Shown: positions 42,508-51,223 of the stretch, piece after piece
How the letters are laid out: each line of letters starts with the position of its first letter
How positions within the stretch are numbered: position 1 is the first letter of the stretch
Source of the DNA: Candidatus Bathyarchaeota archaeon
Lineage (GTDB): Archaea > Thermoproteota > Bathyarchaeia > TCS64
NCBI GenBank assembly: GCA_020346605.1
Contig: CP070784.1
Coordinates: 370,192 to 434,191, forward strand
Reading direction: 5' to 3'
Length of the DNA stretch: 64,000 nt
Made by a program: the position numbers and the translations under genes
Notes under the pieces: model-generated
Told to the model about the DNA's origin: nothing
What the model saw: the letters and a program-made list of their open reading frames with translations, nothing else
The model's database searches: none

Positions 42508-44766
42508 TCAGCCCCTCAATGCCCTCAATATTTTTTCGGAGGTGATGGGTAGCTCCCTCATGGCGGCGCCCGTGGCGTTGTAGACGGCGTTCCGGACCGC
42601 CGGCGCTATAGGGATGACGGCCATCTCCCCGATGCCCTTGACGCCGTAGACAGTGTTGGGCTCCACGGGCTCCACGAGGATGACCTCCATCTCCGGCATC
42701 TCCGCGGCCCTGAGCACCTTGTAGTCGAGGAAGCTGTTGTTCAAGGGTTCCCCCGTCTCGGGGTGGAGTTTGAGCTCCTCGGTGAGGGCGTAGCCGATGC
42801 CCATCTGCATCCCGCCCTCTAGCTGTCCCTCAACCGACCTGGGATGAATCGCTCTACCGATGTCGGAGGCGGCAACTATCTTCAGCACCCTCACCATCCC
42901 GGTCTCCGTGTCCACTTCGACCTCCGCGAAGGCCGTACCATACGGGGGAACAAAGGTTGGGACGTTGTAAGTCGCCTCTTTCACGATGACATTGTCACCA
43001 CCGTGGAAAACGTCGGGGTGCCGCAGGACATCTCCGAAAGTCAGCTTCTGCTCCGGGACGCCTTTGGCGGAAATTATGCCTTCCTTAGCGTCCAGATCCT
43101 CGACGGGGACGTTCATTATGCCTGAGGCGAGTTCGAGGAGCCTTCCCTTCATCTGCTCAGCCGCCGTCTTCACCGCGCCTCCGGTCTCCATCGTGCTCCT
43201 GCTCGCAGCAGTGGTGGTGCCCCAGGGTGTGGTGGAGGTGTCCGCCAGGGTAACAGATATCTTGTCCAGACGTCCGCCAAGAGCCTCCGCGGCGATCTGG
43301 GCCATGACGGTCCTGAGGCCCTGCCCGATGTCAGGGACACCTAGCAGCAGGTGGAACGAGCCGTCGATGTTCACCTTCAGAACGGCGTTCCCGACGGACC
43401 TCTCGGTGTCCTTGAGCATGGGAGCGTAGTGGCTGTAGCAGGCCATGCCGATGCCCCTCTTGATGGTGCCCCCCTCGGCGCCTGGAGTCTTCTGCCTCCG
43501 CTCCCAGCCGATGGCGTCGCCACCCTTGAGCACCGCCTCCCTTAGGCCACTGCTGGTCACGGGCTTACCGTTTAGGGGAATGATGTCGCCGACGTGGAGC
43601 TGGTTCTTCAACCTGAACTCCTTGGGGTCCATCCCGATGGCGCAGGCGATCTCGTCGATCTCGGACTCCATGGCGAAGTGGATGGGGGTGCTCGTGAAGC
43701 CCCTCATGGCGCCGGAGGGCGGCGTGTTGGTGTAGACCCCGTGGCCGACGTACTTGATGTTGGGGCATCTGTAGAGGAGGGTCATATAGCTGGCGGCCCT
43801 GCTCGCCATGATGCCCCCCCAGGCGTAGGAGCCGATGTCGACGACGGCCTTGACCTGGCGGGCGACCAGCGTACCGTCTCTTTTTACACCCGTCTTGGTC
43901 TCGAAGACGCAGGGGGAACGGGTCCTAGTGGTGTGGAACACCTCCTCCCTGGAGAGCCTGAGCATCACGGGCCGCCCCGCCTTACGCGCGAGGAGGGCGA
44001 CGACGATCTTCTCAGCGCTCTCGTACTTTCCGCCGAAGCCGCCGCCTACGTGCGGTGGGACGATGAATCGGATCTTGCTCCGTGGGATGCCCAGCGCCTC
44101 AGAGAGGCTGTCCCTGATCATGAAGGCGGTCTGCTCCGAGCTCCACATTGTGAGGTTGCCGTCGCCATCCCAGGAAGCGAGCATGGCGTGGGGCTCCATA
44201 GCGCAGTGGCAGACCCTAGAGGTCGTGTACCGGTTCTCGAAGACGTTGTCGGCCTCCAGGAACCCCTCCTCAACGTCCCCCCACTCCTGAACCGAGAAGT
44301 CTAAGACGTTGCCGTCCACGTCTTCCCTCTCGGGGTGGATGACGGGGGCGCCGTGCTTCAGGGCCTCCTCCATATCGAAGACGGCGGGGAGGACCTCGTA
44401 CTCCACGTCGATGAGCACTAGGGCCTCCTCGGCCACCTCCTCGGAGACAGCGGCCACCGCGGCCACCTTATCTCCGTAGTACCTGACCCTGTCGTCGAGC
44501 CCGTACTCCCTGGCGCTTCCGTGGGTGGGCTTGTAGAGGATCTTCGCCTCCCTGTGTGTGATCACGGCCTTCACGCCGGGGAGCGCCTCGGCCCTGCTGG
44601 TGTCGATGCCCCTGATCCTGGCGTGGGCGTGGATGCTCCTCAGCATCTTGGCGTGGAGCATTCCGGGGGGCTGCAAGTCCACAGTGTAGACGGCGGTCCC
44701 CTTCACCCTCTCGCCTGAGCCCTTCATCGGGGGCGAAGTCCCGACCACGGACAGCTTTTCGTCCAT
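42508..44766 (-). CDS. Molybdenum hydroxylase large subunit (xanthine dehydrogenase/CoxL family)
   Basis: A 752-residue molybdopterin-binding subunit. It opens with GTSPPMKGSGERVKGTAVYT, then has PHVGGGFGGKYESAEKIVV, the Moco-binding glycine loop, GAMRGFTSTPIHFAMESEI around the first Moco-contact region, and VYGVKGIGEMAVIPIAP near the C-terminus. The CODH-specific selanyl-cysteine loop (AYRCSFR) is absent, so it is not an aerobic CO dehydrogenase. It hydroxylates an aldehyde, purine, nicotinate or aromatic acyl-CoA type substrate. It is the third gene of a three-gene operon, 4 bp after the [2Fe-2S] subunit. Confidence 0.92.
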   Translation of the reverse strand: MDEKLSVVGTSPPMKGSGERVKGTAVYTVDLQPPGMLHAKMLRSIHAHARIRGIDTSRAEALPGVKAVITHREAKILYKPTHGSAREYGLDDRVRYYGDKVAAVAAVSEEVAEEALVLIDVEYEVLPAVFDMEEALKHGAPVIHPEREDVDGNVLDFSVQEWGDVEEGFLEADNVFENRYTTSRVCHCAMEPHAMLASWDGDGNLTMWSSEQTAFMIRDSLSEALGIPRSKIRFIVPPHVGGGFGGKYESAEKIVVALLARKAGRPVMLRLSREEVFHTTRTRSPCVFETKTGVKRDGTLVARQVKAVVDIGSYAWGGIMASRAASYMTLLYRCPNIKYVGHGVYTNTPPSGAMRGFTSTPIHFAMESEIDEIACAIGMDPKEFRLKNQLHVGDIIPLNGKPVTSSGLREAVLKGGDAIGWERRQKTPGAEGGTIKRGIGMACYSHYAPMLKDTERSVGNAVLKVNIDGSFHLLLGVPDIGQGLRTVMAQIAAEALGGRLDKISVTLADTSTTPWGTTTAASRSTMETGGAVKTAAEQMKGRLLELASGIMNVPVEDLDAKEGIISAKGVPEQKLTFGDVLRHPDVFHGGDNVIVKEATYNVPTFVPPYGTAFAEVEVDTETGMVRVLKIVAASDIGRAIHPRSVEGQLEGGMQMGIGYALTEELKLHPETGEPLNNSFLDYKVLRAAEMPEMEVILVEPVEPNTVYGVKGIGEMAVIPIAPAVRNAVYNATGAAMRELPITSEKILRALRG

Positions 44767-44770
44767 CTCT

Positions 44771-45247
44771 CTATGCTCCCCTCCCTGAGACGGAGAGCAC
44801 AGCCTCGACGATCTTCTTGTACCCCGTGCACCTGCAGAGGTTGCCCTGGAGTGCCTCCCTGACGTCCTCCTCCGTGGGATCCGGGTTGTCGTCGAGCAGC
44901 GCCTTCGCCGACATGATCATCCCCGGGGTGCAAAAGCCACACTGGACAGCACCGTGCTCTACGAACGCCTCCTGGAGGGGGTGGAGGACCCCCTCGATCT
45001 GGAGCCCCTCTATGGTGGTTATCTCCTTCCCCTCAGCGCCAATGGCGAGGATGAGGCAGGAGGGTACTGCCCTCCCGTCGATGATGACGGTGCAGGCGCC
45101 GCACTCCCCGTCGCCACACCCTAGTTTTGTTCCAGCGAGACCGAGTTCCTCACGGAGGACCTTGAGCAACGTCCAACCCGGCTCCACGAAGGCCTCCCGG
45201 GGCTCCCCGTTCACGTCCAGGACTACCCTCACCTTCATACTGCTCAC
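44771..45247 (-). CDS. Molybdenum hydroxylase [2Fe-2S] subunit (CoxS-like)
   Basis: A 158-residue iron-sulfur subunit. The N-terminal plant-type [2Fe-2S] domain has CGDGECGACTVIIDG and the C-terminal four-helix [2Fe-2S] domain has CGFCTPGMIMSAKAL and NLCRCTGYKKIVEA. Electrons flow from Moco through both clusters to FAD. The ATG at 45247 overlaps the stop of the FAD subunit (45244-45247), so the two are coupled; ATG 45238 is the alternative start. Sits between the FAD and Moco subunits. Confidence 0.95.
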   Translation of the reverse strand: MSSMKVRVVLDVNGEPREAFVEPGWTLLKVLREELGLAGTKLGCGDGECGACTVIIDGRAVPSCLILAIGAEGKEITTIEGLQIEGVLHPLQEAFVEHGAVQCGFCTPGMIMSAKALLDDNPDPTEEDVREALQGNLCRCTGYKKIVEAVLSVSGRGA

Positions 45248-46107
45248 CCCTCACTCGCCCTCTCCAAGGCAATCGTGATGCACCTCTTCACTAGCACCTT
45301 CCCCGCCTCCCGCCTGTAGCCAGCAGAGGAGCGGACATCGCTTATCGGTCGGATCTCTCCAGTCGCTGCCTCCGCGGCCTCATCAATCAGTACCGCATCG
45401 AGGTCCTTTCCGATGAGCAAACTCTCAGTCTCCACGACCCGTAGGGGTGTGGGCGCCACTGACCCCAGCGCTATCCTTACCTCGCTGAACGTTCCGTCAT
45501 CCCCCAGGGTGACGCGGACGGCGGCGTTCACGAGGGCTATGTCGACGCTCGTCCTCCCGATCTTGGCAAACGCCGTTCCTGTGCGTGGCGGTTGATGGGG
45601 GACTCGAATCTCAGTCAGCAGCTCGGTATCCCGGAGGATGTTCTTTCTCACGTCGACGAAGAACTCGTCCATTGCGACCGTCCTAACGCCGTCCGGGCAG
45701 GATATCTTAACCTCTGCGTCGAGCACGATGAAGGGTGGTGCCAAATCGGCCGATGGCACGGAGCTGCAGAGATTCCCCCCGACTGTCGCCAAGTTGCGGA
45801 CGTTCTTGTGCCCGAAGTTTCGCGCCGCCTCAGCTAGGACCTTGAGTGGCCCGTTGAGCAGGCCGTGGTTCCTGATGCCTTCCAGTGTGGTCAGGGCCCC
45901 TATCCTCAGGCCTGTTTCGTCATTCTCGATGTAGTCCAGGGGGAGCGAGGAGATGTCGACCAGGCATCCAATGCCGCTGGGCTTTTCGATCAGGAGGTCG
46001 GTCCCCCCAGCCATGATCATGGCTTCGCTCCCGTGCTCGGAGAGCAGGTCCAGGGCCTCTCCCACCGTACTCGGCCTGACGTAAGTCCCGGGATTAAAAT
46101 TATGCAC
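45244..46107 (-). CDS. Molybdenum hydroxylase FAD-binding subunit (CoxM-like)
   Basis: A 287-residue FAD subunit of the vanillyl-alcohol-oxidase fold. NFNPGTYVRPSTVGEALDL is the usual opening, IMAGGTDLLIEK and NLATVGGNLCSSVPSADLAP are the FAD pyrophosphate-binding loops, and TELLTEIRVPHQPPRTG and VDIALVNAAVRVTLG complete the CO_deh_flav C-terminal domain. It is the promoter-proximal gene of the M-S-L operon. It passes electrons to NAD(P), ferredoxin or another acceptor not identifiable here. Confidence 0.93.
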   Translation of the reverse strand: MHNFNPGTYVRPSTVGEALDLLSEHGSEAMIMAGGTDLLIEKPSGIGCLVDISSLPLDYIENDETGLRIGALTTLEGIRNHGLLNGPLKVLAEAARNFGHKNVRNLATVGGNLCSSVPSADLAPPFIVLDAEVKISCPDGVRTVAMDEFFVDVRKNILRDTELLTEIRVPHQPPRTGTAFAKIGRTSVDIALVNAAVRVTLGDDGTFSEVRIALGSVAPTPLRVVETESLLIGKDLDAVLIDEAAEAATGEIRPISDVRSSAGYRREAGKVLVKRCITIALERASEG

Positions 46108-46238
46108 CCTCGTTCATCCTCCCACTCGATGATGCGTATGCGTCTACGAGGGCGTCTGATTATTTATGATATCTCTTCAGCAACTACGATGAAAGGCTAC
46201 TGCTTTAAGCGTAGGAGGCGTCTATTCCTTCGATCGAA

Positions 46239-47333
46239 TTGAGCAGGAGCTATCTTGACCTGAGCAAGGACGAGGTGGAGCACGCCCTCGCCCTTCACAA
46301 GGAGAGCTTCGTCATCGACTCCAGCCTCGTCCCCTTCACCGAAGGCGTCGGAGAGGACATCTGGATCGACGACGTCCTCAAGGGTGGCGTCACCGTAGGG
46401 AACGCCACCGTCTGCATGGGGCGCTCCTTCAGCGGGGCCCTCCATGAGCTGGCCCACTACCACGACTGGGTGGAGAAGAAGAAGGACAAGGCCCTCATCG
46501 TGAAGAAGGCCTCGGACATCGAGAAAGCGAAGAAGGAGGGGAAGCACGGCATCGTCTTCGGCCCCCAGGACAGCTGCTTCCTAGAGAGGAGCCTCCACTT
46601 CCTACACATCGCGCACCAGTGGGGGATACGCATCATACAGCTCACTTACAACTTCAGGAACGAGGCGGGGGACGGCTGCATGGAACGCAACGACGCGGGC
46701 CTCAGCAACTTCGGCGTCAGCCTCGTTGAGGAGATGAACAGGCTAGGCATCCTGGTGGACCTCAGCCACACAGGCGACAGGAGCATCATGGAGGCCATCG
46801 AGACATCCAAGGACCCTGTCAGCTTCACCCACGTCATACCCCGCAGCTCGACCCCCAGGGAGATGGGTGGATACGCCGACTGGTCTAGCAGGCACGGCGA
46901 CTACGGCCAGTTCCAGAAGTACTCCATGGCCAGGGGGATCACCGACGAGGCCCTCAAGGCGTGCACCGAGAAGGGCGGGATGGTGGGGGTGACCCCGTTC
47001 TTCGCGAAGAAGAAGGGATCCAGCACCCTCACAGACGACCTCATTGACCAGGTCGACCACACAGTGGACCTCGTCGGAGCCGACCACGTGGGCTTTGGCA
47101 GCGACCTCGACTATAGGAACTCCGTCTACCGCGGGGCGTACATCTGGAAGTACCCGGAGAGGATCGACGTCACCTACTTCACGCCCATGGATAAGTCCTG
47201 GGGCTACGGGTGGCTGGGGCACATGACCAACTTCACGAGGGGGCTCGTCGCCCGGGGCTACTCAGACAAGGAGGTGAAGGGGATCCTCGGCGGCAACTGG
47301 GTGAAGCTCTTCAAGAAAATCTGGGGAAAATAA
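46239..47333 (+). CDS. M19 membrane-dipeptidase family protein
   Basis: A 364-residue TIM-barrel zinc dipeptidase from a TTG start. FVIDSSLVPFTEGVGED corresponds to the first metal region, where canonical members have HxD; here it reads S-x-V, so that ligand set may be altered. Later blocks fit: HIAHQWGIRIIQLTYNFRNE, LVDLSHTGDRSIMEA (H ligand), PVSFTHVIPRSSTP and VGFGSDLDYRNS (catalytic Asp). The enzyme hydrolyses dipeptides, possibly D-containing ones. No signal peptide. Ends in a C/T-rich terminator. Confidence 0.8.
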   Translation: MSRSYLDLSKDEVEHALALHKESFVIDSSLVPFTEGVGEDIWIDDVLKGGVTVGNATVCMGRSFSGALHELAHYHDWVEKKKDKALIVKKASDIEKAKKEGKHGIVFGPQDSCFLERSLHFLHIAHQWGIRIIQLTYNFRNEAGDGCMERNDAGLSNFGVSLVEEMNRLGILVDLSHTGDRSIMEAIETSKDPVSFTHVIPRSSTPREMGGYADWSSRHGDYGQFQKYSMARGITDEALKACTEKGGMVGVTPFFAKKKGSSTLTDDLIDQVDHTVDLVGADHVGFGSDLDYRNSVYRGAYIWKYPERIDVTYFTPMDKSWGYGWLGHMTNFTRGLVARGYSDKEVKGILGGNWVKLFKKIWGK

Positions 47334-47345
47334 CCCCCTTTTTTC
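47334..47345 (+). terminator. Pyrimidine-tract terminator
   Basis: CCCCCTTTTTTC immediately follows the dipeptidase stop, the same architecture as the tract after rubrerythrin. Confidence 0.45.
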
Positions 47346-47404
47346 ACTTACCCGAAAAGGCATAACTAGGTTAGAGTGTTTGGTTTAGACATTGAGGTAT
47401 TTTA

Positions 47405-48109
47405 ATGAAGGTGCTCGTGATCAACAGCAGCCCGCACTTCGATAAAGGGACAACAGGAGGAATCTTGGCTCCCTTCATGGAGGGCATGGAGTCCGCTGGC
47501 GTGGAGGTAGAGATACTGTACGCCTCTAGGCTTGACGTGAAGCCCTGCCTGGGGTGCCTGAAGTGCTGGGACACCAGCCCCGGCAAGTGCATCCAAGATG
47601 ACGACATGCAGGACCTCCTGCCAAAGATCGCGGACGCCGACGTCCTCGTACTCGCGACCCCCGTCTACGTGGACGGGATGACGGCGCCGATGAAAGCGAT
47701 CATCGACAGAATGGTCCCGCTCATCCACGGGACCTTCGAGATAAGGGACGACCACTGCAGGCATCCCATCAGGGAGGGCGTTAAGCGCGGCAAGCTGGTG
47801 CTAGTCTCCCCCTGCGGCTTCACCGAGATGGACAACTTCGACCCCCTCGTCGCCCACGTCAAGGCCATCTGCAAGAACATGAGCAGGGAGTACGCCGGAG
47901 CCCTCCTCAGGCCATACGGCTGGTACTTCCCGGTGCTGGCGCGGAGAGGGCTCCCCGTCGAGAGGGTGCTGGACGCCTGCAGGAAGGCCGGAGCCCAGCT
48001 GATCCTAGATGGCAGATTCTCCGAGGATGTCTTACGTGAGGTGAGCGCGGACCTTGTCCCTCGGGACGAGGTAGTGGAACAGATGAGATCCCACTACGGA
48101 GACAGGTGA
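47405..48109 (+). CDS. Iron-sulfur flavoprotein (Isf-like)
   Basis: A 234-residue flavodoxin-fold protein with a compact cysteine motif near residue 45: CLGCLKCWDTSPGKC (C-x2-C-x2-C-x7-C), typical for the [4Fe-4S] of Isf proteins. MKVLVINSSPHFDKGTTGG is the FMN phosphate loop, and VLATPVYVDGMTAPMKAI the second FMN loop. Archaeal Isf accepts electrons from ferredoxin and reduces oxygen, peroxide or quinones. It differs from the other flavodoxin-like gene at 12227, which lacks the cluster. No operon partner. Confidence 0.85.
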   Translation: MKVLVINSSPHFDKGTTGGILAPFMEGMESAGVEVEILYASRLDVKPCLGCLKCWDTSPGKCIQDDDMQDLLPKIADADVLVLATPVYVDGMTAPMKAIIDRMVPLIHGTFEIRDDHCRHPIREGVKRGKLVLVSPCGFTEMDNFDPLVAHVKAICKNMSREYAGALLRPYGWYFPVLARRGLPVERVLDACRKAGAQLILDGRFSEDVLREVSADLVPRDEVVEQMRSHYGDR

Positions 48110-48293
48110 GTAGACAAGCACAGGGCGCCATGAAAGCGCCGCATTACTTTGACGAATCCAGTGGATACGCAGTCGATTGATCGCATTCAGAATTGAAATG
48201 CGCGTCTACACAATAGTTTGTGAAAATAAAAGAAAAACAGAATCAACGGTTTGATAATCGCGAAAGAAAAACCTAAATGGATATTCCTATTCG

Positions 48294-48467
48294 CTAGAAC
48301 CTGTTCCTCTGAGGCCTGTGCTTCTCGTAGCACTCTCGGCAGTAGACCGGACGACCCTCTGTGGGCTTGAACGGAACTTCACATTCCTGCCCGCAGTCAG
48401 AGCAGATGGCCTTGTGCATCTCTCTGGGGCCACGATTATAACCGCCGCGCCTTTCTCTATATCCCAT
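48294..48467 (-). CDS. Zinc-binding CxxC protein
   Basis: A 57-residue basic protein. ATG 48467 is chosen because AAAGGAGTGAG lies seven bases upstream; longer starts add an unlike N-terminus. An arginine/glycine-rich start (YRERRGGYNRGPREM) precedes AICSDCGQECEVPFKPTEG and YCRECYEKHRPQR, a pair of zinc knuckles with 17-residue spacing resembling the CxxC-x17-CxxC group. Probably a nucleic-acid-binding or ribosome-associated small protein. Confidence 0.75.
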   Translation of the reverse strand: MGYRERRGGYNRGPREMHKAICSDCGQECEVPFKPTEGRPVYCRECYEKHRPQRNRF

Positions 48468-48613
48468 ACTCTCACTCCTTTTCTTATGCATTCGGTGAAT
48501 ACGAGAAGTATCCAAGGTATGCTGCAGTTCTGGTCCCACCCGCCGTACTTAAACCTATGTATACGATGAAGCCCACCAACATTAAATCATCGTGTGACGA
48601 CGTCTCTACGAGC

Positions 48614-49261
48614 ATGAAGCGGCTGATACTGATAAGGCACGGCGAGGCTGAGCACATGACCGGGGACTACACCGGAGGGTGGACGGACCTGCCCCTCACC
48701 GAATTGGGAAGACGCCAGGCACGCGCCGTTGCGAAGAGGCTCGGGAGGGAGCTGGAGGGGGTAAGATTCGAACTCCTCTGCAGTGACCTTATTAGGGCCA
48801 GGGAGACCGCAGACATAATCGGCGAGGAACTTGGAGTCGCCCCCAGAGCCCAGCCCGAGCTGAGGGAGCTGAATAACGGCGTTGCGTCCGGGAAGACTAA
48901 GGAGGAGGCCAGCGCACACTTCAGTGAGCCTACCAAACCCTACATCGACTGGCAGCCCTACCCTGGCGCCGAGACGTGGCGTCGATTCCACGCACGCGTC
49001 GCTGGATACATGGAGAGCCTCAGCGAGACTGGGGATAAGACCCTAGTAATCGTCGCCCACGGCGGAACAATAATCAACATCATCAACTGGTGGCTGGAGC
49101 TGGACATGGAGACCGTCAACAGGGTCTCGTTCAGTGTTACTCCCGCGAGCATCACAGTACTCGGCACGACCGTCTTCCACGAGCGGAGCATCGAGAGGCT
49201 CAACGACGTGTCCCACCTTTTGGACGGGGGCCTTCTCGAGGACAGGCTCCTGAAGGCCTGA
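48614..49261 (+). CDS. Histidine phosphatase (phosphoglycerate-mutase-like)
   Basis: A 215-residue histidine-phosphatase family protein from ATG 48614. RLILIRHGEAEHMTGDY contains the phospho-accepting His (L-x-R-H-G-E). LLCSDLIRARETADI has the second phosphate pocket Arg, ELRELNNGVASGKTKEE the catalytic Glu, and VIVAHGGTIINII the distal His. Substrates vary: phosphoglycerate, phosphosugar or alpha-ribazole phosphate. The last would link it to corrinoid assembly, but that is speculation. Isolated gene. Confidence 0.85.
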   Translation: MKRLILIRHGEAEHMTGDYTGGWTDLPLTELGRRQARAVAKRLGRELEGVRFELLCSDLIRARETADIIGEELGVAPRAQPELRELNNGVASGKTKEEASAHFSEPTKPYIDWQPYPGAETWRRFHARVAGYMESLSETGDKTLVIVAHGGTIINIINWWLELDMETVNRVSFSVTPASITVLGTTVFHERSIERLNDVSHLLDGGLLEDRLLKA

Positions 49262-49265
49262 GCAG

Positions 49266-50471
49266 CTAGTCAGGCCTCTCCTTGATGAGGAACACTAGTA
49301 TGGCCAGGCTCACAACGTACATCCCCATGGCGACGGGGAACAGGCTGCCTATGCCGTAAAATCCTATCAGGTAGGCAGCTAGAATCGGGGTGATTGCGCC
49401 CATAATGCTTCCGGGCAGGAACATGAGGGCGTAGCCCACGCCTCTCTGGCTACTCGGAGTCAACTTCGCCACAAGGTTCGAGCGCGCTGCCATCCCCAAG
49501 GTCCCAGTGAAACGGTAAACGATGTAGACGACCACGAAAAGGATCCCTCCGGGCATCACGGAAACCAGTGCCAGCAGCACCAGCGAGATCGAGATGGAGG
49601 AGATCAGCCACCTCTTGGAGCCGAGCCTCGACGCGATGACCCCTCCTAATGGAGCGGAGAAGAGCCCGGTGAGGGAGGCCACGCCGTAGATGAAGTTCAT
49701 CTGCACCGTGGAGAAGCCCTTCTCGTCGACGATGTACAGGGGCATGAATGTACCGATCATCTGCATGCCGACGGTGCGGATCGCCGTGTAGATCAGGAAG
49801 ATGACGAGGGCCTTCGTCAGCAGCGACATCGGCTCGCCCTCCTCTACGGGCTGGGGGGTCTCAACCTCATACTCAGCGTTCATCGGCTCATCGCCCACCA
49901 GTTTGAGCGAGAGCGCCGTGCCCAGCAGCACGGGGAACGCCCAGAACAGGTAGACCGCCCTCCAGCTCAGGCCGAAGGAGCCCATGAAGAGCCCGAGGGT
50001 GAGGGGCCCCAGCGACATCCCGAAGGTGCCCCCTGCGCCGTGGACGCCCAGGGCCTTAGGCCTGTCCCCCCTCGTGAAGGTGCGGGTCACGTAGCTGTAC
50101 GAGGCCGGGTGGTAGATGGTGGTGTTCAGCTGCACTAGGCTGACGGCGACGATGAGCATCAGTGGATTCGTGGTAAAAACCGCGAGGAGGCTCCCGGCGA
50201 TGGCGACGACGAGGCTGGCGATGAGCATCCTCTTGGAGCCGAACCTGTCGGTGAGCATCCCAGCCGGGATGGAGAGGATCGCCTGGAACAGAGGTGGTAT
50301 CGCCGCTATGACGCCAAGCTGCTGGATGCTGAGACCGAACTCCTCCCTGATGATGGGGAAGGAGGCCTTGAAGAGGGGCGCGAAGACGTGGGTGAGGGTG
50401 TGAGTAAGTGTCATCACGATAAGGCCGAAGCCCATCAACCTGCCTACATCAGAGCGTCTCCCGTCCACCAT
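49266..50471 (-). CDS. Major facilitator superfamily transporter
   Basis: A 401-residue MFS protein with about twelve hydrophobic helices. LSIPAGMLTDRFGSKRMLI carries the conserved loop 2-3 motif G-x-x-x-D-R-x-G-x-K/R-R. FSAPLGGVIASRLGSKRWL repeats it in the second half, with the cytoplasmic loop NAEYEVETPQPVEEGEP between halves. It exports or imports a small solute by H+ coupling; drugs, sugars and organic acids are all possible. Its stop lies 4 bp from the convergent phosphatase stop. Confidence 0.88.
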   Translation of the reverse strand: MVDGRRSDVGRLMGFGLIVMTLTHTLTHVFAPLFKASFPIIREEFGLSIQQLGVIAAIPPLFQAILSIPAGMLTDRFGSKRMLIASLVVAIAGSLLAVFTTNPLMLIVAVSLVQLNTTIYHPASYSYVTRTFTRGDRPKALGVHGAGGTFGMSLGPLTLGLFMGSFGLSWRAVYLFWAFPVLLGTALSLKLVGDEPMNAEYEVETPQPVEEGEPMSLLTKALVIFLIYTAIRTVGMQMIGTFMPLYIVDEKGFSTVQMNFIYGVASLTGLFSAPLGGVIASRLGSKRWLISSISISLVLLALVSVMPGGILFVVVYIVYRFTGTLGMAARSNLVAKLTPSSQRGVGYALMFLPGSIMGAITPILAAYLIGFYGIGSLFPVAMGMYVVSLAILVFLIKERPD

Positions 50472-50556
50472 GTCAGAATCCTCGATATCCTCACAGGAGG
50501 CAGGCTCGAATATAAGAAACTATCCACGTCGAGGAACGCTTCAACGACCACAGGGA

Positions 50557-50913
50557 TCAGCCTGATTCGACGAGCTGCAAAAGGATCCCGTGAGGATCCC
50601 TGATCGTCGCAAGCCTCCTCCCCGTCGCCGCCACCTCAACAGGGCCGTCGACCGCCACCCCCCGCTCTTCGAGCGCCTGTATCGCTACGTCGAGGCCCTC
50701 CACTGCGATGGCGAGGTGGTTGTACCCGGGGTTGTCCGTGGCCTTCGCCGAGTGGAGATCGATGAGCAGCCCCCCCTCTGCCTCCATCTGGGCTGAGGAG
50801 CCGCCGTGCTCCAGCCTCCTCACCAGCGAGAAGCCCAGGCCCCTGTAGAACTCTATCGCCTCGTCCAGGTCTGTGACCGTGAAGTGGATGTGATCGAACC
50901 CTATGATCTTCAT
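50557..50913 (-). CDS. VOC-family (glyoxalase/dioxygenase fold) protein
   Basis: A 118-residue vicinal-oxygen-chelate protein from ATG 50913. MKIIGFDHIHFTVTDLDEA opens with the metal His, FYRGLGFSLVRR follows, and GYNHLAIAVEGLDVAI has the second His. VEVAATGRRLATIRDPHGIL ends with the third ligand region and LLQLVESG. Dimers catalyse glyoxalase, epimerase (methylmalonyl-CoA) or dioxygenase reactions. No neighbours indicate the substrate. Confidence 0.82.
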   Translation of the reverse strand: MKIIGFDHIHFTVTDLDEAIEFYRGLGFSLVRRLEHGGSSAQMEAEGGLLIDLHSAKATDNPGYNHLAIAVEGLDVAIQALEERGVAVDGPVEVAATGRRLATIRDPHGILLQLVESG

Positions 50914-51223
50914 CTCAGAGTCCATAGGTACTCGCCGCGTTTATAAGGCTGGGCGTGTGAGAGGGCGTTCCGGGCCTCCGATCCGACGGTTTTAGACAGG
51001 AAAATGGTCCATATGGATGATAGATCATTAATCCATAACAGTATTTAAGAGCAAGATACTGGTTCCGTACTATGTACCCGAGATACGTATCAGAAATACT
51101 TATATTGGAGTCATGTGGGCATATAGCGAATGTATCGGGAAAACGATATAATGTAGACGTGTAGAACGCTGATACACATCGAGGGACGATGGAAATGAGA
51201 GACACCGCAGAGGTGGAGACGAG
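50914..51223 (+). other. Intergenic regulatory region ahead of the winged-helix pair
   Basis: A 310-bp non-coding stretch. It holds a TATA-like ACTTATATT at 51098-51106 and a clear Shine-Dalgarno GAGGTGG at 51210-51216. GATAC/GTATC pentamers occur at 51055, 51082, 51087, 51132 and 51171, two of them joined in the palindrome GATACGTATC (51082-51091). TATCG-N6-CGATA lies at 51133-51148 and TATGGAT-N12-ATCCATA at 51012-51037. I see no ORF or structured RNA. The repeats look like operators for the downstream DNA-binding proteins, an inference. Confidence 0.5.

Noticed and set aside
42508-44766. Aerobic CO dehydrogenase (CoxL)
   Set aside because: The AYRCSFR active-site loop is absent; xanthine-dehydrogenase-type Moco motifs are present instead.
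51012-51037. Inverted repeat TATGGAT-N12-ATCCATA as a terminator
   Set aside because: It is not followed by a T-tract and is distant from the preceding stop; kept only as a possible operator.
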